From positions 1 through 64,000 of the forward strand of contig JACCQN010000009.1 in the NCBI GenBank assembly GCA_015709215.1: 64,000 bases of DNA, written 5' to 3'. Shown here one piece after another: positions 35,648 through 43,731 of the stretch. The position numbers and the translations under genes are program-made. The stretch comes from Bacteroidales bacterium (lineage in GTDB: Bacteria; Bacteroidota; Bacteroidia; Bacteroidales; F082). Under the pieces are notes generated by a model that was given only the letters and a program-made list of their open reading frames with translations, did not search any database and had not been told where the DNA came from. Position 1 is the stretch's first letter, and every line of letters starts with the position of its first letter.

Positions 35648-36223
35648 ATGAAACGATTGGCAATTTTTGTTTCGGGCAGTGGAACCAATATGCACCGCAT
35701 TGCAAACTATTTCAGTAATCATCCTCAAATTGAAATAAGCCTTGTTGTGTGCAACAATCCAAATGCAGGTGCCATAGCCAGAGCAAAATCGCTCGGTATT
35801 CCATTGCTGATGATTAATCGAAAAAGTTTCAAAAATCCTAAGACCCTGATTGATGAGCTTTATAAAAAACAAATCGACTGGATTATCCTTGCCGGTTTTT
35901 TATGGTTGATCCCTAAAGCACTTATTCAGGCTTATCCCAACAAAATCGTAAATATCCATCCCGCGCTTTTACCTGATTATGGAGGCAAAGGAATGTACGG
36001 AGAAAAAGTTCATCAGGCTGTGATCAATAATGGAGAAAAAAAATCCGGCATCACCATTCATTTTGTGAATGAACATTATGACGCAGGTGCTGTAATCTTT
36101 CAACAACAGCTTGAACTTCATGCCGATGAAACACCCGAAAGCCTTGCCAGACGCATCCACGAGCTGGAATACAAACATTTTCCCGAAGTAATTGCTCAGC
36201 TGGTTTTAAAGGCTGATAACTAA
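35648..36223 (+). CDS. purN: Phosphoribosylglycinamide formyltransferase (GAR transformylase)
   Basis: Adds the formyl group of 10-formyltetrahydrofolate to glycinamide ribonucleotide, the third step of purine synthesis. The 191 residues have the N-terminal phosphate loop VSGSGTNM near 8-15, the folate-site block LAGFLWLIP near 82, the catalytic NIHPALLPDYGGKGMYG near 103 with the conserved Asn-His, and GITIHFVNEHYDAGAVI near 130 with the catalytic aspartate. It lies apart from purH, the other purine gene in the window. The stop shares CTAA with the convergent PspC gene. Confidence 0.95.
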   Translation: MKRLAIFVSGSGTNMHRIANYFSNHPQIEISLVVCNNPNAGAIARAKSLGIPLLMINRKSFKNPKTLIDELYKKQIDWIILAGFLWLIPKALIQAYPNKIVNIHPALLPDYGGKGMYGEKVHQAVINNGEKKSGITIHFVNEHYDAGAVIFQQQLELHADETPESLARRIHELEYKHFPEVIAQLVLKADN

Positions 36224-36420
36224 GCTCCAAAGGGTTCCTCAGGAATAACAATCCAGCAGATAATGTAGGCCAAAATACCTGCACCACCTATAAGGGTCAA
36301 CAACAGCCAAAGCAATCGCACGATGGTAGGATCCATATTGAAATATTTGGCCATTCCGTTACATACTCCTCCCAATACTTTATTAGTAGTTGAACGATAC
36401 AAACGTCTTACATCACTCAT
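36220..36420 (-). CDS. PspC-domain membrane protein
   Basis: A 66-residue PspC-type protein: the domain runs from RRLYRSTTNKVLGGVCNGMA through NMDPTIVRLLWLLL to one long membrane helix (LTLIGGAGILAYIICWIVIP) and the closing PEEP. In enterobacteria PspC senses envelope stress; short stand-alone versions are common in Bacteroidota and their partners are unknown. Its stop overlaps the purN stop. Confidence 0.9.
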   Translation of the reverse strand: MSDVRRLYRSTTNKVLGGVCNGMAKYFNMDPTIVRLLWLLLTLIGGAGILAYIICWIVIPEEPFGA

Positions 36421-36486
36421 AGTTCATGGTTTTTGACACACGAAAATACACATTCTTTTTGTAATTTCGCCACAAACACTTAAACA

Positions 36487-38433
36487 TTGATTCCACAAAA
36501 TATCGTTGCAAATATTCTTGAATCAGCCCGCATCGAAGAGGTAGTGGGTGAATTTGTAAGCCTCAAACGCCGAGGAAGCAACCTGATCGGGCTTTGTCCG
36601 TTTCATCAGGAAAAAACACCTTCATTTACGGTATCACCATCAAAAGGAATTTTTAAGTGTTTTGGATGCGGCAAAGCAGGTGATTCGGCACGCTTCATTA
36701 TGGAGCACGAACATTATTCCTATCCCGAAGCATTGCGCTATCTGGCAAAAAAATATAATATCGAAATAGAAGAACGTGAGCCAACTGCCGAAGAATTGGT
36801 AGCACAAAACGCGCGCGAAAGGATGTTTAATGTGAACACCTTTGCACAGCAATATTTCAGCCAGGCACTTTTTGAAACGGAAGAGGGGCGCTCAATAGGA
36901 TTAAGCTATTTTAAAGAAAGAGATTTCAGAGAAGCTACCATCAAAAAGTTTCAGCTGGGTTATAATCCGGATGGTCGTGATATTTTTAGCAAACACGCCA
37001 TCAAAAATGGTTATAGCATTGAAGCTTTGCTGCAAACTGGACTCAGCACAGGCAACGAAGAACGTTTTTACGATCGTTTTCAGGCACGTGTGATCTTCCC
37101 GATTCACAACCTAACCGGAAAAGTGATTGGTTTTGGTGGCAGGATTTTGCAGTCGGACAAATCGAAAGCGAAATACCTTAACTCACCTGAATCGGAAATA
37201 TATAACAAGAGTAAAACCCTTTACGGAATTTACTTTGCCAAGAATGCCATCAGCCGTCAGGATCAATGTTTGCTGGTTGAAGGCTATACCGATGTAATCA
37301 GTATGCATCAGGCTGGTATTGAAAATGTTGTGGCAAGTTCCGGGACCTCACTCACAACCGATCAAATCAGATTGATCCGGCGCTATACGCAAAACATCAC
37401 CATGTTGTATGATGGCGATAAAGCAGGTATCAGCGCTTCGCTGCGCGGCACCGACATGATTTTGGAAGAAGGCATGAATGTACGCGTGGTGGTGCTTCCC
37501 GAAGGGGAAGACCCTGATTCCTTTGTGCGTAAAAACCGCACGGCAGACGTGGAAGCGTTTATTCAAAAGCAATCAAAAGATTTTATCAGTTTCAAAACAG
37601 ACCTGCTTTTGAAAGAAAGCGCCAACGACCCCATCAAAAAGGCTGGATTGGTAAAGGAAATCGTGCACACCATCTCGCTTATTCCCGATCCCATTTATCG
37701 CACAGTTTACATCAAAGAGTGCAGCCGCATGCTGGATGTGGCCGAAAACACCCTGATGAATGAGCTGAATAAGCTCTTGCGGCAAAAGTTGAAAAAGGAT
37801 CTTGGAAATGCCATTCCAGAGCCATCTACCGAACACCAGCCGCAGCAAGAAGAAGCCAAAAGACCAGAGGACGATTTGCCTCCCGGATATCATCAGGAAC
37901 GCGAACTGGTGAAATTGTTGTTGCACTATGCTGATGAACAAATTACACAGGAAACACAGGATGAAGAAGGATTTCCTGTTCAATACACTGAATCATTGGC
38001 GGCTTATGTAATCAATGATTTAAAGAATGATCATTTGCGCTTTCACGATGCTACACATCAAAAAATATTGGACATCTATGCTCATTCGCTCGACGAGGGG
38101 ACAATACCCGAAACACAAGTTTTTATTTCGAGTCCCGAGCCTGATATTGCGCTCCTGGCCAGCGATTTATTAAGCACGCCTTATGAGCTTCACGACTGGA
38201 AACGGAAGAATATTTTTGTTAAAACAGAATTGGAAGTGCTACCCGTTATGCTTGACAATGCATTGCTGATGTACAAAAAAAGAATACTGGAATCGCGCAG
38301 AGATCAGATCAATGCACAACTAAAAACAGAAGCAGACCAGGAAATGCAATTGGCTATGATTCAGCAGAAAATGAAGATTGAAAAAAAACTGGTTATCATC
38401 AATGGAATCCTGGGATCTGTAATTACAAAATAG
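36487..38433 (+). CDS. dnaG: DNA primase DnaG
   Basis: Makes RNA primers at the replication fork. The 648 residues contain the CHC2 zinc domain (Cys37, His40, Cys58, Cys61; CPFHQEKTPSF and CFGCGKAGD), the RNA polymerase core, and the Toprim domain with LLVEGYTDVISMHQAGI near 260 and LYDGDKAG near 305. The C-terminal helicase-binding region is present. The start is a TTG: the codon before it but one is a stop and the next ATG lies inside the zinc domain, while IPQNIV is the normal family N-terminus. A stand-alone gene; rpoD and rpsU, its usual neighbours in other phyla, are absent. Confidence 0.95.
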   Translation: MIPQNIVANILESARIEEVVGEFVSLKRRGSNLIGLCPFHQEKTPSFTVSPSKGIFKCFGCGKAGDSARFIMEHEHYSYPEALRYLAKKYNIEIEEREPTAEELVAQNARERMFNVNTFAQQYFSQALFETEEGRSIGLSYFKERDFREATIKKFQLGYNPDGRDIFSKHAIKNGYSIEALLQTGLSTGNEERFYDRFQARVIFPIHNLTGKVIGFGGRILQSDKSKAKYLNSPESEIYNKSKTLYGIYFAKNAISRQDQCLLVEGYTDVISMHQAGIENVVASSGTSLTTDQIRLIRRYTQNITMLYDGDKAGISASLRGTDMILEEGMNVRVVVLPEGEDPDSFVRKNRTADVEAFIQKQSKDFISFKTDLLLKESANDPIKKAGLVKEIVHTISLIPDPIYRTVYIKECSRMLDVAENTLMNELNKLLRQKLKKDLGNAIPEPSTEHQPQQEEAKRPEDDLPPGYHQERELVKLLLHYADEQITQETQDEEGFPVQYTESLAAYVINDLKNDHLRFHDATHQKILDIYAHSLDEGTIPETQVFISSPEPDIALLASDLLSTPYELHDWKRKNIFVKTELEVLPVMLDNALLMYKKRILESRRDQINAQLKTEADQEMQLAMIQQKMKIEKKLVIINGILGSVITK

Positions 38434-38456
38434 AATCAGCAGCCTAAATCAAAACA

Positions 38457-38502
38457 TAAAAAAACCGGAAACCCATTCTTTTGATCGAATCGACTTCCGG
38501 TT
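38457..38502 (-). terminator. Intrinsic terminator of the structured RNA
   Basis: On the minus strand AACCGGAA and TTCCGGTT pair, enclosing a 24-base loop that itself can pair ATTC with GAAT, and are followed by seven T. This is a strong terminator and lies 25 bp past the dnaG stop, which is on the other strand. Confidence 0.85.
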
Positions 38503-38715
38503 CAGCCTTCATTAGCCATAGCCAATGAATACTGGCAAGTTAAGCTCACGGACTGTTCATTCAGGCTTTCGCCTCCTGTGTTGCCGTAATCGGATTTTTG
38601 TTTTCTGTTTGTTGCCGTAGCAACGCCCCTACTCACTTTCCGTTTTCGCGTTTTGACAAATGTGACTCACTTTTCAGTTTGTCTTGTCATCGCATCAGGC
38701 TTTTTTTGATGCTCC

Positions 38716-38811
38716 TCAACAACAAAACGTTCCTTTCGGTGTGTTTTGCCAATTGATGCAGAAACATATAGAAGAACGCTTTTGCAAGTGGTCTTCAAGC
38801 TTCTTCATCAT
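38716..38811 (-). CDS. Possible 31-residue peptide inside the structured RNA
   Basis: ATGATG at 38811, about 23 nt from the predicted 5' end, opens MMKKLEDHLQKRSSICFCIN and closes with a cysteine-rich tail (GTFCC) before TGA. It could be a dual-function RNA or leader peptide, or chance. The frame overlaps the first hairpin and nothing in it matches a family I know. Confidence 0.2.
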   Translation of the reverse strand: MMKKLEDHLQKRSSICFCINWQNTPKGTFCC

Positions 38812-38838
38812 TGCCTGGTTTATGCTCACTTGCTGAAA

Positions 38839-38869
38839 CAAAAATAAGCAATCAGAGGCCTTTTGTCAA
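38839..38869 (-). promoter_or_regulatory. Promoter of the structured RNA
   Basis: On the minus strand TTGAC (TTG at 38867-38869), then 20 bp, then TATTTTTG at 38839-38846. This is one of the best consensus promoters in the window and points only at the non-coding region. Confidence 0.75.
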
Positions 38870-38960
38870 GTCAAAATCAGGTTTTCTTATTCACCATCAA
38901 TTAACAAGACTTATTAACAATGGTTAATAACTCACGAATGACCTGTTAAATATACACTTT

Positions 38961-39407
38961 TCAACGTCTTTGTTTAAAAAAAAGTTTAAGGATGCCACTA
39001 CTTTCTGTTTCGAGCAAACCTTTTTGCACTTCTGTTTTTGGGTGAAGCAAGTTACCAAAACGCATAAATCCACCTTTAGCATCACTGGCTGCCCACACTA
39101 CTTTGGCAAACTGCGCGTGATACAGTGCTCCGGCACACATTGGGCACGGCTCGAGGGTGACGTAAAGCGTGCATTCGCTGAGGTATTTTGCTCCAAAATG
39201 ATTGGCAGCAGCAGTAATGGCTAGCATTTCGGCATGGGCCGTAACATCCTGCAATTGTTCTGTTTGGTTGTGCGCCCGTGCAATGATCGTATTGTTGCAA
39301 ACCACCACAGCACCTACCGGAACTTCGCCTTCCGATTCGGCTTTCGCTGCTTCTTTTAAGGCTTGCTGCATGAAATAAGTATCAGAAAATACAGTGAGTT
39401 TTTCCAT
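38961..39407 (-). CDS. tadA: tRNA-specific adenosine deaminase TadA
   Basis: Converts adenosine 34 of tRNA-Arg (ACG) to inosine. The 148 residues contain the zinc-binding catalytic motifs: HAEMLAI near 58 with the proton-shuttling glutamate, and LEPCPMCAGALYHA near 87 with two zinc cysteines. The N-terminus (YFMQQALKEAAKAESEGEVP) is typical of TadA rather than guanine deaminase. It follows the symporter gene by one base, so it is co-transcribed with it, which is an unusual partner. Confidence 0.93.
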   Translation of the reverse strand: MEKLTVFSDTYFMQQALKEAAKAESEGEVPVGAVVVCNNTIIARAHNQTEQLQDVTAHAEMLAITAAANHFGAKYLSECTLYVTLEPCPMCAGALYHAQFAKVVWAASDAKGGFMRFGNLLHPKTEVQKGLLETESSGILKLFFKQRR

Positions 39408-39408
39408 T

Positions 39409-40836
39409 TTACACTTTTTTAGTCAGGGAAATTCTAAAAATCAGAACTATAGCAGCAACAATAAAAGCCGGAATAAATGATGATTTGGGTTCAAATTGTT
39501 GTGGTGCGATCACACCCCAAACAAAAAAAAGGGTATTCACAACAAACCCACTCAACACACTCCACATAGCTGCCCTGTGATATCGCTGTGCATCAGTACG
39601 AAGCAATGCCAAAACCGTTACCGGCACAAAAATCACAATCGTGCCAATGCCAACCACCATCAAATCTACAATATCAGGTAGCACGAGCGCCATCGCCAAT
39701 GCTACTATACCAAAAACCAAAGTCATCACCCTGATTTGCTTTTGACCGCGTATCAGATCATCCACAGTTTTACGGCGCCACCCACTAAAATCGCGCACGG
39801 CCGAAATAGCAATGATATTTAAAAAACTATCTCCCGACGACATCAATGCAGCCAATAAACCTGTGACGGAAAAAGCAAGAAAAAAGGGCGTACCATGTTG
39901 CTCAAGAAATAGATAAGTGGCATCATTGGCATTGATTAGATCGCCAAGCGAGATGCGAACACTCATGCCTACCAATGGAAAAATGAGATAAAAAGGCAGC
40001 ATTCCAATACCACTCCATAAGCTGGCCTTACGGGCTGTTTTGGCATCTTTGGCCGAAAGTATGCGCTGCCAGATGTCCATCCTCACCAAAACTGAAGGCG
40101 ACAGAAACAACAGTAAACCAATTAAAAAAGTCCAGCCATAAAAACTTCCGTTAAGCATATTGTTTGGCAGCTCATTCAACCGATTAAAGTTTGCTGTATC
40201 CGTAAAAATCCCTGGCAAAAAGATAAAGAAGATCAAAATCAAGATCACCACAAATTGAATCATATCTGTGTAAATCACGCCGGATAATCCTGAAATAGCA
40301 GTATAGCCAATCACAATCACAGCCGAAAGCACTGCTGCTGACTGATATCCCCATCCAAAACCAAACTTCAGCAAACTGGCCATCCCCACAAACTGTGCAG
40401 CCAGCAAAAAGAAAAAAATGAAAATGTTTACCCCACTTACTAGCGCTGAAAAACTACGATCAAATCCGGAAAAAGATTGCTGATTATCGTATTTTGGACT
40501 GAATCGGCTAATCAAAAACTGTGGAAAGGAATAAATTTTTTCCTGTGCACCCCAGTCTCTGATCTTTCCGGCATAGCGCATCATCAGCATAAAACCCAGC
40601 ACATAAGCCAGCCCAATCCCAACAGCTGCAAAACCCGAACTATAACCCATGGCAATAAGGCCAATAGATGTACCGCCACCAACAAAAGTGGCCAGAATTG
40701 TAAAAACCAAAGGCAACAGGCCTGTGCTGCGGTTGTTAACAAGGTAAGACTCAGGATTACTGCTTTTTAGATGATGAAAAGCCAGCAGCAAAACTACCGC
40801 CAGATATATTGCCATCCAAAAAAGCAACCAATTCAT
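39409..40836 (-). CDS. Sodium:solute symporter (SSS family)
   Basis: A 475-residue inner-membrane transporter with about 13 predicted helices. The SSS core features are visible: VFTILATFVGGGTSIGLIAMG near 45-65, YSFPQFLISRF near 105, TAISGLSGVIYTDMIQFVV near 180 and LMSSGDSFLNIIAI near 330, where serines in relatives bind sodium. The substrate (sugar, amino acid, pantothenate or other) cannot be told. It lies 7 bp after the secreted VPS10-like gene and 1 bp before tadA, forming a compact operon. Confidence 0.9.
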   Translation of the reverse strand: MNWLLFWMAIYLAVVLLLAFHHLKSSNPESYLVNNRSTGLLPLVFTILATFVGGGTSIGLIAMGYSSGFAAVGIGLAYVLGFMLMMRYAGKIRDWGAQEKIYSFPQFLISRFSPKYDNQQSFSGFDRSFSALVSGVNIFIFFFLLAAQFVGMASLLKFGFGWGYQSAAVLSAVIVIGYTAISGLSGVIYTDMIQFVVILILIFFIFLPGIFTDTANFNRLNELPNNMLNGSFYGWTFLIGLLLFLSPSVLVRMDIWQRILSAKDAKTARKASLWSGIGMLPFYLIFPLVGMSVRISLGDLINANDATYLFLEQHGTPFFLAFSVTGLLAALMSSGDSFLNIIAISAVRDFSGWRRKTVDDLIRGQKQIRVMTLVFGIVALAMALVLPDIVDLMVVGIGTIVIFVPVTVLALLRTDAQRYHRAAMWSVLSGFVVNTLFFVWGVIAPQQFEPKSSFIPAFIVAAIVLIFRISLTKKV

Positions 40837-40843
40837 TTTTAAG

Positions 40844-43573
40844 CTATTCTTTAATTATTTTTTGGGTAAACTGTTGACTGCCGTTATTCAAGCGTAAAAC
40901 ATACTGTCCTGACGGTAAATGTTTCAGACCAATCTGTAAACTATTTTCGGCCTGCAAAAACAGCTTTTCACTCAAAACAATTTTTCCCTGCATATCAAGG
41001 ATCTGTAAATAAAAGTCACCTTCGAGATTAGTTTCCAAACCTACAAAATCAGTCACAGGATTAGGGTAAACCTTAAAGGAAGCCATTTGGTATTGATCTT
41101 CGCTTTCGAAAGTATAAACATCTTTTTCCCAAGGCGTTGTAAACAATCCCCTGCCATGTGTTGCAGCAATTACCGTATTATCAATCAGGCGCATACGCAG
41201 CATATCTATTCTCACATTTCCCATACCTTCGGTGGCGGGCTCCCAAAGCGGCTCTGCTTCAAAAAGCATATTGGTAGTCCATATTCCGGTTTCAGTTGCC
41301 AGCATAGCCTGCTCCGAATTTTCGGGATGCAAGATCGCCCAGCGAACAGGCATATCCGGAAGATTTCCTTCGCGCTCCATCCAGTTTTCACCTCCGTCAA
41401 AAGTGAGCCAAATGCTCGAAACGCCATAGTTGGAAAAACTTACAAGCAAAGTGTCCTCTGAGCCTCCAATGGCAACCGCAGAAACGCTGGCCATTGGAAA
41501 ATCAGGTCTTCCAATTTCGGTAGTTGCCGGAATGGTATTGGCATTTTCAACTTTGTAAAGCCTTCCTGCCCCAGTCCCAGCAAAAATGGTACTGTTTCCA
41601 AGTGTAGAATGCTGCGACCAGGCAATATGTGAAAAAGGTATTGTATTAAAAGTGCCAAGATCAATAAACCCTCCTGATACCTCATTTCCAACATTGGTAA
41701 TCCGATAAATCCTTCCGGCATAATTGCCCAAAAAATCTACTGCATTGGTGTAAAGGATGTTATTAATGTAATCATAATCAGCTGGTGAAACAAAAGTTCC
41801 TGAAACACCATCTATGTAATCGTATTGAATGTTGTTCTTGTAAAAATAATACCTGTTGTAATAAACAGAAGTCATATACAGGTTTGCTTCATTTTGATCC
41901 CAAAAACAAGCTGCTCCATCACCACCGCTCAACATATCATTGATATCGAGGGTATTACCTGTATATTTTAAACTTCCATTATCCTGCAGGCCACCTATCA
42001 TCTGCACACTTCCTGCAGTTGGATTAATGGCTCCACTGTAAAACTGAAGGGTGTTGAAGTTTTGATTGCGTTCAGTAAAAGTTGGGATACTAAAATGGGC
42101 ATTCTCTGAGAGAAAAACACCGCCATCGCAACCAAAAATAGCCGTTGAAGGATCATTAGGTCTGAAAGCTATCTGGTGCTGATCGGCATGCACATATTCA
42201 TCACCACCGCCAAAATACATCAGCACCCAATCAGAAATATGGTTCCAGCTTTGGCCACCGTTTGAGCTTTTCCAAAGATCCAGCCCGCCGGTAAATACTG
42301 CATTAGGATCATCGGGTTGCACTTTCAGGATAAAGGCATGCCAGGCCAGTGTGCTCCAGTCATCAGCTGGTTTGTTCATTGTTGACCAAGTTTCGCCACC
42401 ATCGGTTGATTTGGCCATATAGCGTCCGCGATAATGATAAAAACCATTTTCACTATTGAGATAGCCGGCTGCAAATTGCGCATAGACAATATCCGGATTG
42501 CTAGGTGCGCTGGCTATAATGGTTCGGGCAGGAATATTGTAGTAGTTTTCGCTGTCAATCAAGGTATTATAATCCTCAAAAGTCGTCCAGCTGCCAGATG
42601 TTCCTTCATCTGACCACAAGATGGTTGCCCCTCCCTTGAGTTGTAAGTTTTCGGTTGTTCCAACGAAAATTCGTCCATTTGAAGCTATTTCGATCATAGC
42701 AGGAGCATAAGGCTCATCCGTTTCAGGAATTAAAGGCAATACCTGTTCCCAGCTTTCTCCCTCATCTGTTGAACGATACAAACCATCTGAGGGTAGGCTT
42801 TGATGATCAGTACCCTGATAATTTCCTGAAACCACAGCAGCATAAATTACGCCAACGCCATCTTCGTCGCGCACTTTTACATCAGTTACATAAGCAAAAT
42901 CAGCTGTTGAAGGAATGATTTCCCAGGTATCGCCACCGTCTTCCGATTTAAAAACTCCCATTCCCAGGCCACTGGATTCGCGGTAAATGATTCGTGCAGT
43001 TTGTGCCTCTCCTGTTCCGGCATACATCACCATTGGATCGGTAGGATCGTATGTAAGGCTGCTGATGGCCATATTGGGATAAAAATCACCAATAGGTTCC
43101 CAGTCTTCACTCAGGTCGAGGATGTCGTAATTTACCCACAATCCTCCCGTGACACCGCCGGCAAAAACTTTCTTTCCCTGGCTGTCGTTGGGATCGAAGA
43201 GTAGGGCGCGCGTGCGACCACCCATATCGGCGCGGGTTCCTTCCCACATCAAATTGCGACTGCGGGTGGACTGGGTTTCCAGCATTTGCGCCTGCTCGTA
43301 AGCAGCATATTGCCGTTTAACGGGTACGACACCCAAAGCCGGATCAAGGGTTTGAAAATAGTTCTGCAACGCAGCAACGTCTGGCCGATCAACTTTAGCA
43401 ATAGTATCCAGTTTGCGCGATTGCGTTGGAATTTGTTTCATTACTTCATGTAATTGCTTTTCGTAAGCTGTTCTTTTCGATTCCTTTTTATAATCCTGAA
43501 TTACAGTATTTAACAACACGATTGCAAGTATAATCAACACGATATAACTGCTGATCCGGAAAGTTTTTTTCAT
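40844..43573 (-). CDS. Secreted VPS10/BNR-repeat protein with type IX sorting domain
   Basis: A 909-residue exported protein. It has a membrane or signal segment near 6-24, then a large beta-propeller-like body with many Asp-box style repeats (FKSEDGGDTWEI, YRSTDEGESWEQ, AKSTDGGETWST, KSSNGGQSWNH, LTFDGGENWME), and a C-terminal sorting domain beginning FKVYPNPVTDFVGL with LKHLPSGQYVLRL near the end. Such domains direct export and surface attachment through the type IX system. The Asp-box propeller resembles sortilin/sialidase-like folds; activity cannot be assigned. First gene of an operon with the symporter and tadA. Confidence 0.9.
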   Translation of the reverse strand: MKKTFRISSYIVLIILAIVLLNTVIQDYKKESKRTAYEKQLHEVMKQIPTQSRKLDTIAKVDRPDVAALQNYFQTLDPALGVVPVKRQYAAYEQAQMLETQSTRSRNLMWEGTRADMGGRTRALLFDPNDSQGKKVFAGGVTGGLWVNYDILDLSEDWEPIGDFYPNMAISSLTYDPTDPMVMYAGTGEAQTARIIYRESSGLGMGVFKSEDGGDTWEIIPSTADFAYVTDVKVRDEDGVGVIYAAVVSGNYQGTDHQSLPSDGLYRSTDEGESWEQVLPLIPETDEPYAPAMIEIASNGRIFVGTTENLQLKGGATILWSDEGTSGSWTTFEDYNTLIDSENYYNIPARTIIASAPSNPDIVYAQFAAGYLNSENGFYHYRGRYMAKSTDGGETWSTMNKPADDWSTLAWHAFILKVQPDDPNAVFTGGLDLWKSSNGGQSWNHISDWVLMYFGGGDEYVHADQHQIAFRPNDPSTAIFGCDGGVFLSENAHFSIPTFTERNQNFNTLQFYSGAINPTAGSVQMIGGLQDNGSLKYTGNTLDINDMLSGGDGAACFWDQNEANLYMTSVYYNRYYFYKNNIQYDYIDGVSGTFVSPADYDYINNILYTNAVDFLGNYAGRIYRITNVGNEVSGGFIDLGTFNTIPFSHIAWSQHSTLGNSTIFAGTGAGRLYKVENANTIPATTEIGRPDFPMASVSAVAIGGSEDTLLVSFSNYGVSSIWLTFDGGENWMEREGNLPDMPVRWAILHPENSEQAMLATETGIWTTNMLFEAEPLWEPATEGMGNVRIDMLRMRLIDNTVIAATHGRGLFTTPWEKDVYTFESEDQYQMASFKVYPNPVTDFVGLETNLEGDFYLQILDMQGKIVLSEKLFLQAENSLQIGLKHLPSGQYVLRLNNGSQQFTQKIIKE

Positions 43574-43662
43574 TTTTTGAAAGGTTTTATAATTGTTTAA
43601 AAATCTTCAGGGTGATACTCGCGAAGCCTAAAATCGCTTAATAACAGGAACAATCTCAGAGA

Positions 43663-43670
43663 CAAAAGTA
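43663..43670 (-). promoter_or_regulatory. -7 box upstream of the VPS10-like gene
   Basis: TACTTTTG on the minus strand, about 89 bp before the ATG at 43573, which implies an 80-nt 5' leader. Confidence 0.5.
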
Positions 43671-43731
43671 AACAATCACTGAAACAGGACATTTAACTGA
43701 TCATTTTCTTTTTTGCCCATAAAATCAAAGC

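Larger units (their letters stand above)
38457..38834 (-). ncRNA. Unidentified structured non-coding RNA of about 375 nt
   Basis: A minus-strand transcription unit between dnaG and tadA with its own full promoter and strong intrinsic terminator but no credible protein gene. Predicted hairpins, from the 5' end: GCAAGUG/CACUUGC (38827-38833 with 38784-38790); CGUUC/GAACG; GCAUCA/UGAUGC (38707-38712 with 38692-38697); GACAAA/UUUGUC (38678-38683 with 38655-38660); GUUGC-UACG-GCAAC, a UNCG tetraloop closed by C-G; AGGC-GAAA-GCCU, a GNRA tetraloop; UUCAUU/AAUGAA; then the terminator. GUGAGC or GUGAGU occurs four times. It lacks the conserved cores of RNase P RNA, tmRNA and SRP RNA. Transcription start is estimated at about 38834. 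It might belong to a described Bacteroidota RNA class I cannot identify. Confidence 0.6.

Noticed and set aside
38692-38712. Plus-strand terminator GCATCAGGC with a T run at 38701-38707
   Set aside because: The T run lies in the loop of the hairpin rather than after it, and the stem fits better as part of the minus-strand RNA.
38457-38834. RNase P RNA, tmRNA or SRP RNA as the identity of the structured RNA
   Set aside because: The RNase P core GAGGAAAGUCC, the tmRNA 3' end with CCA and the SRP GGAAGCAG loop were looked for by eye on both strands and not found.
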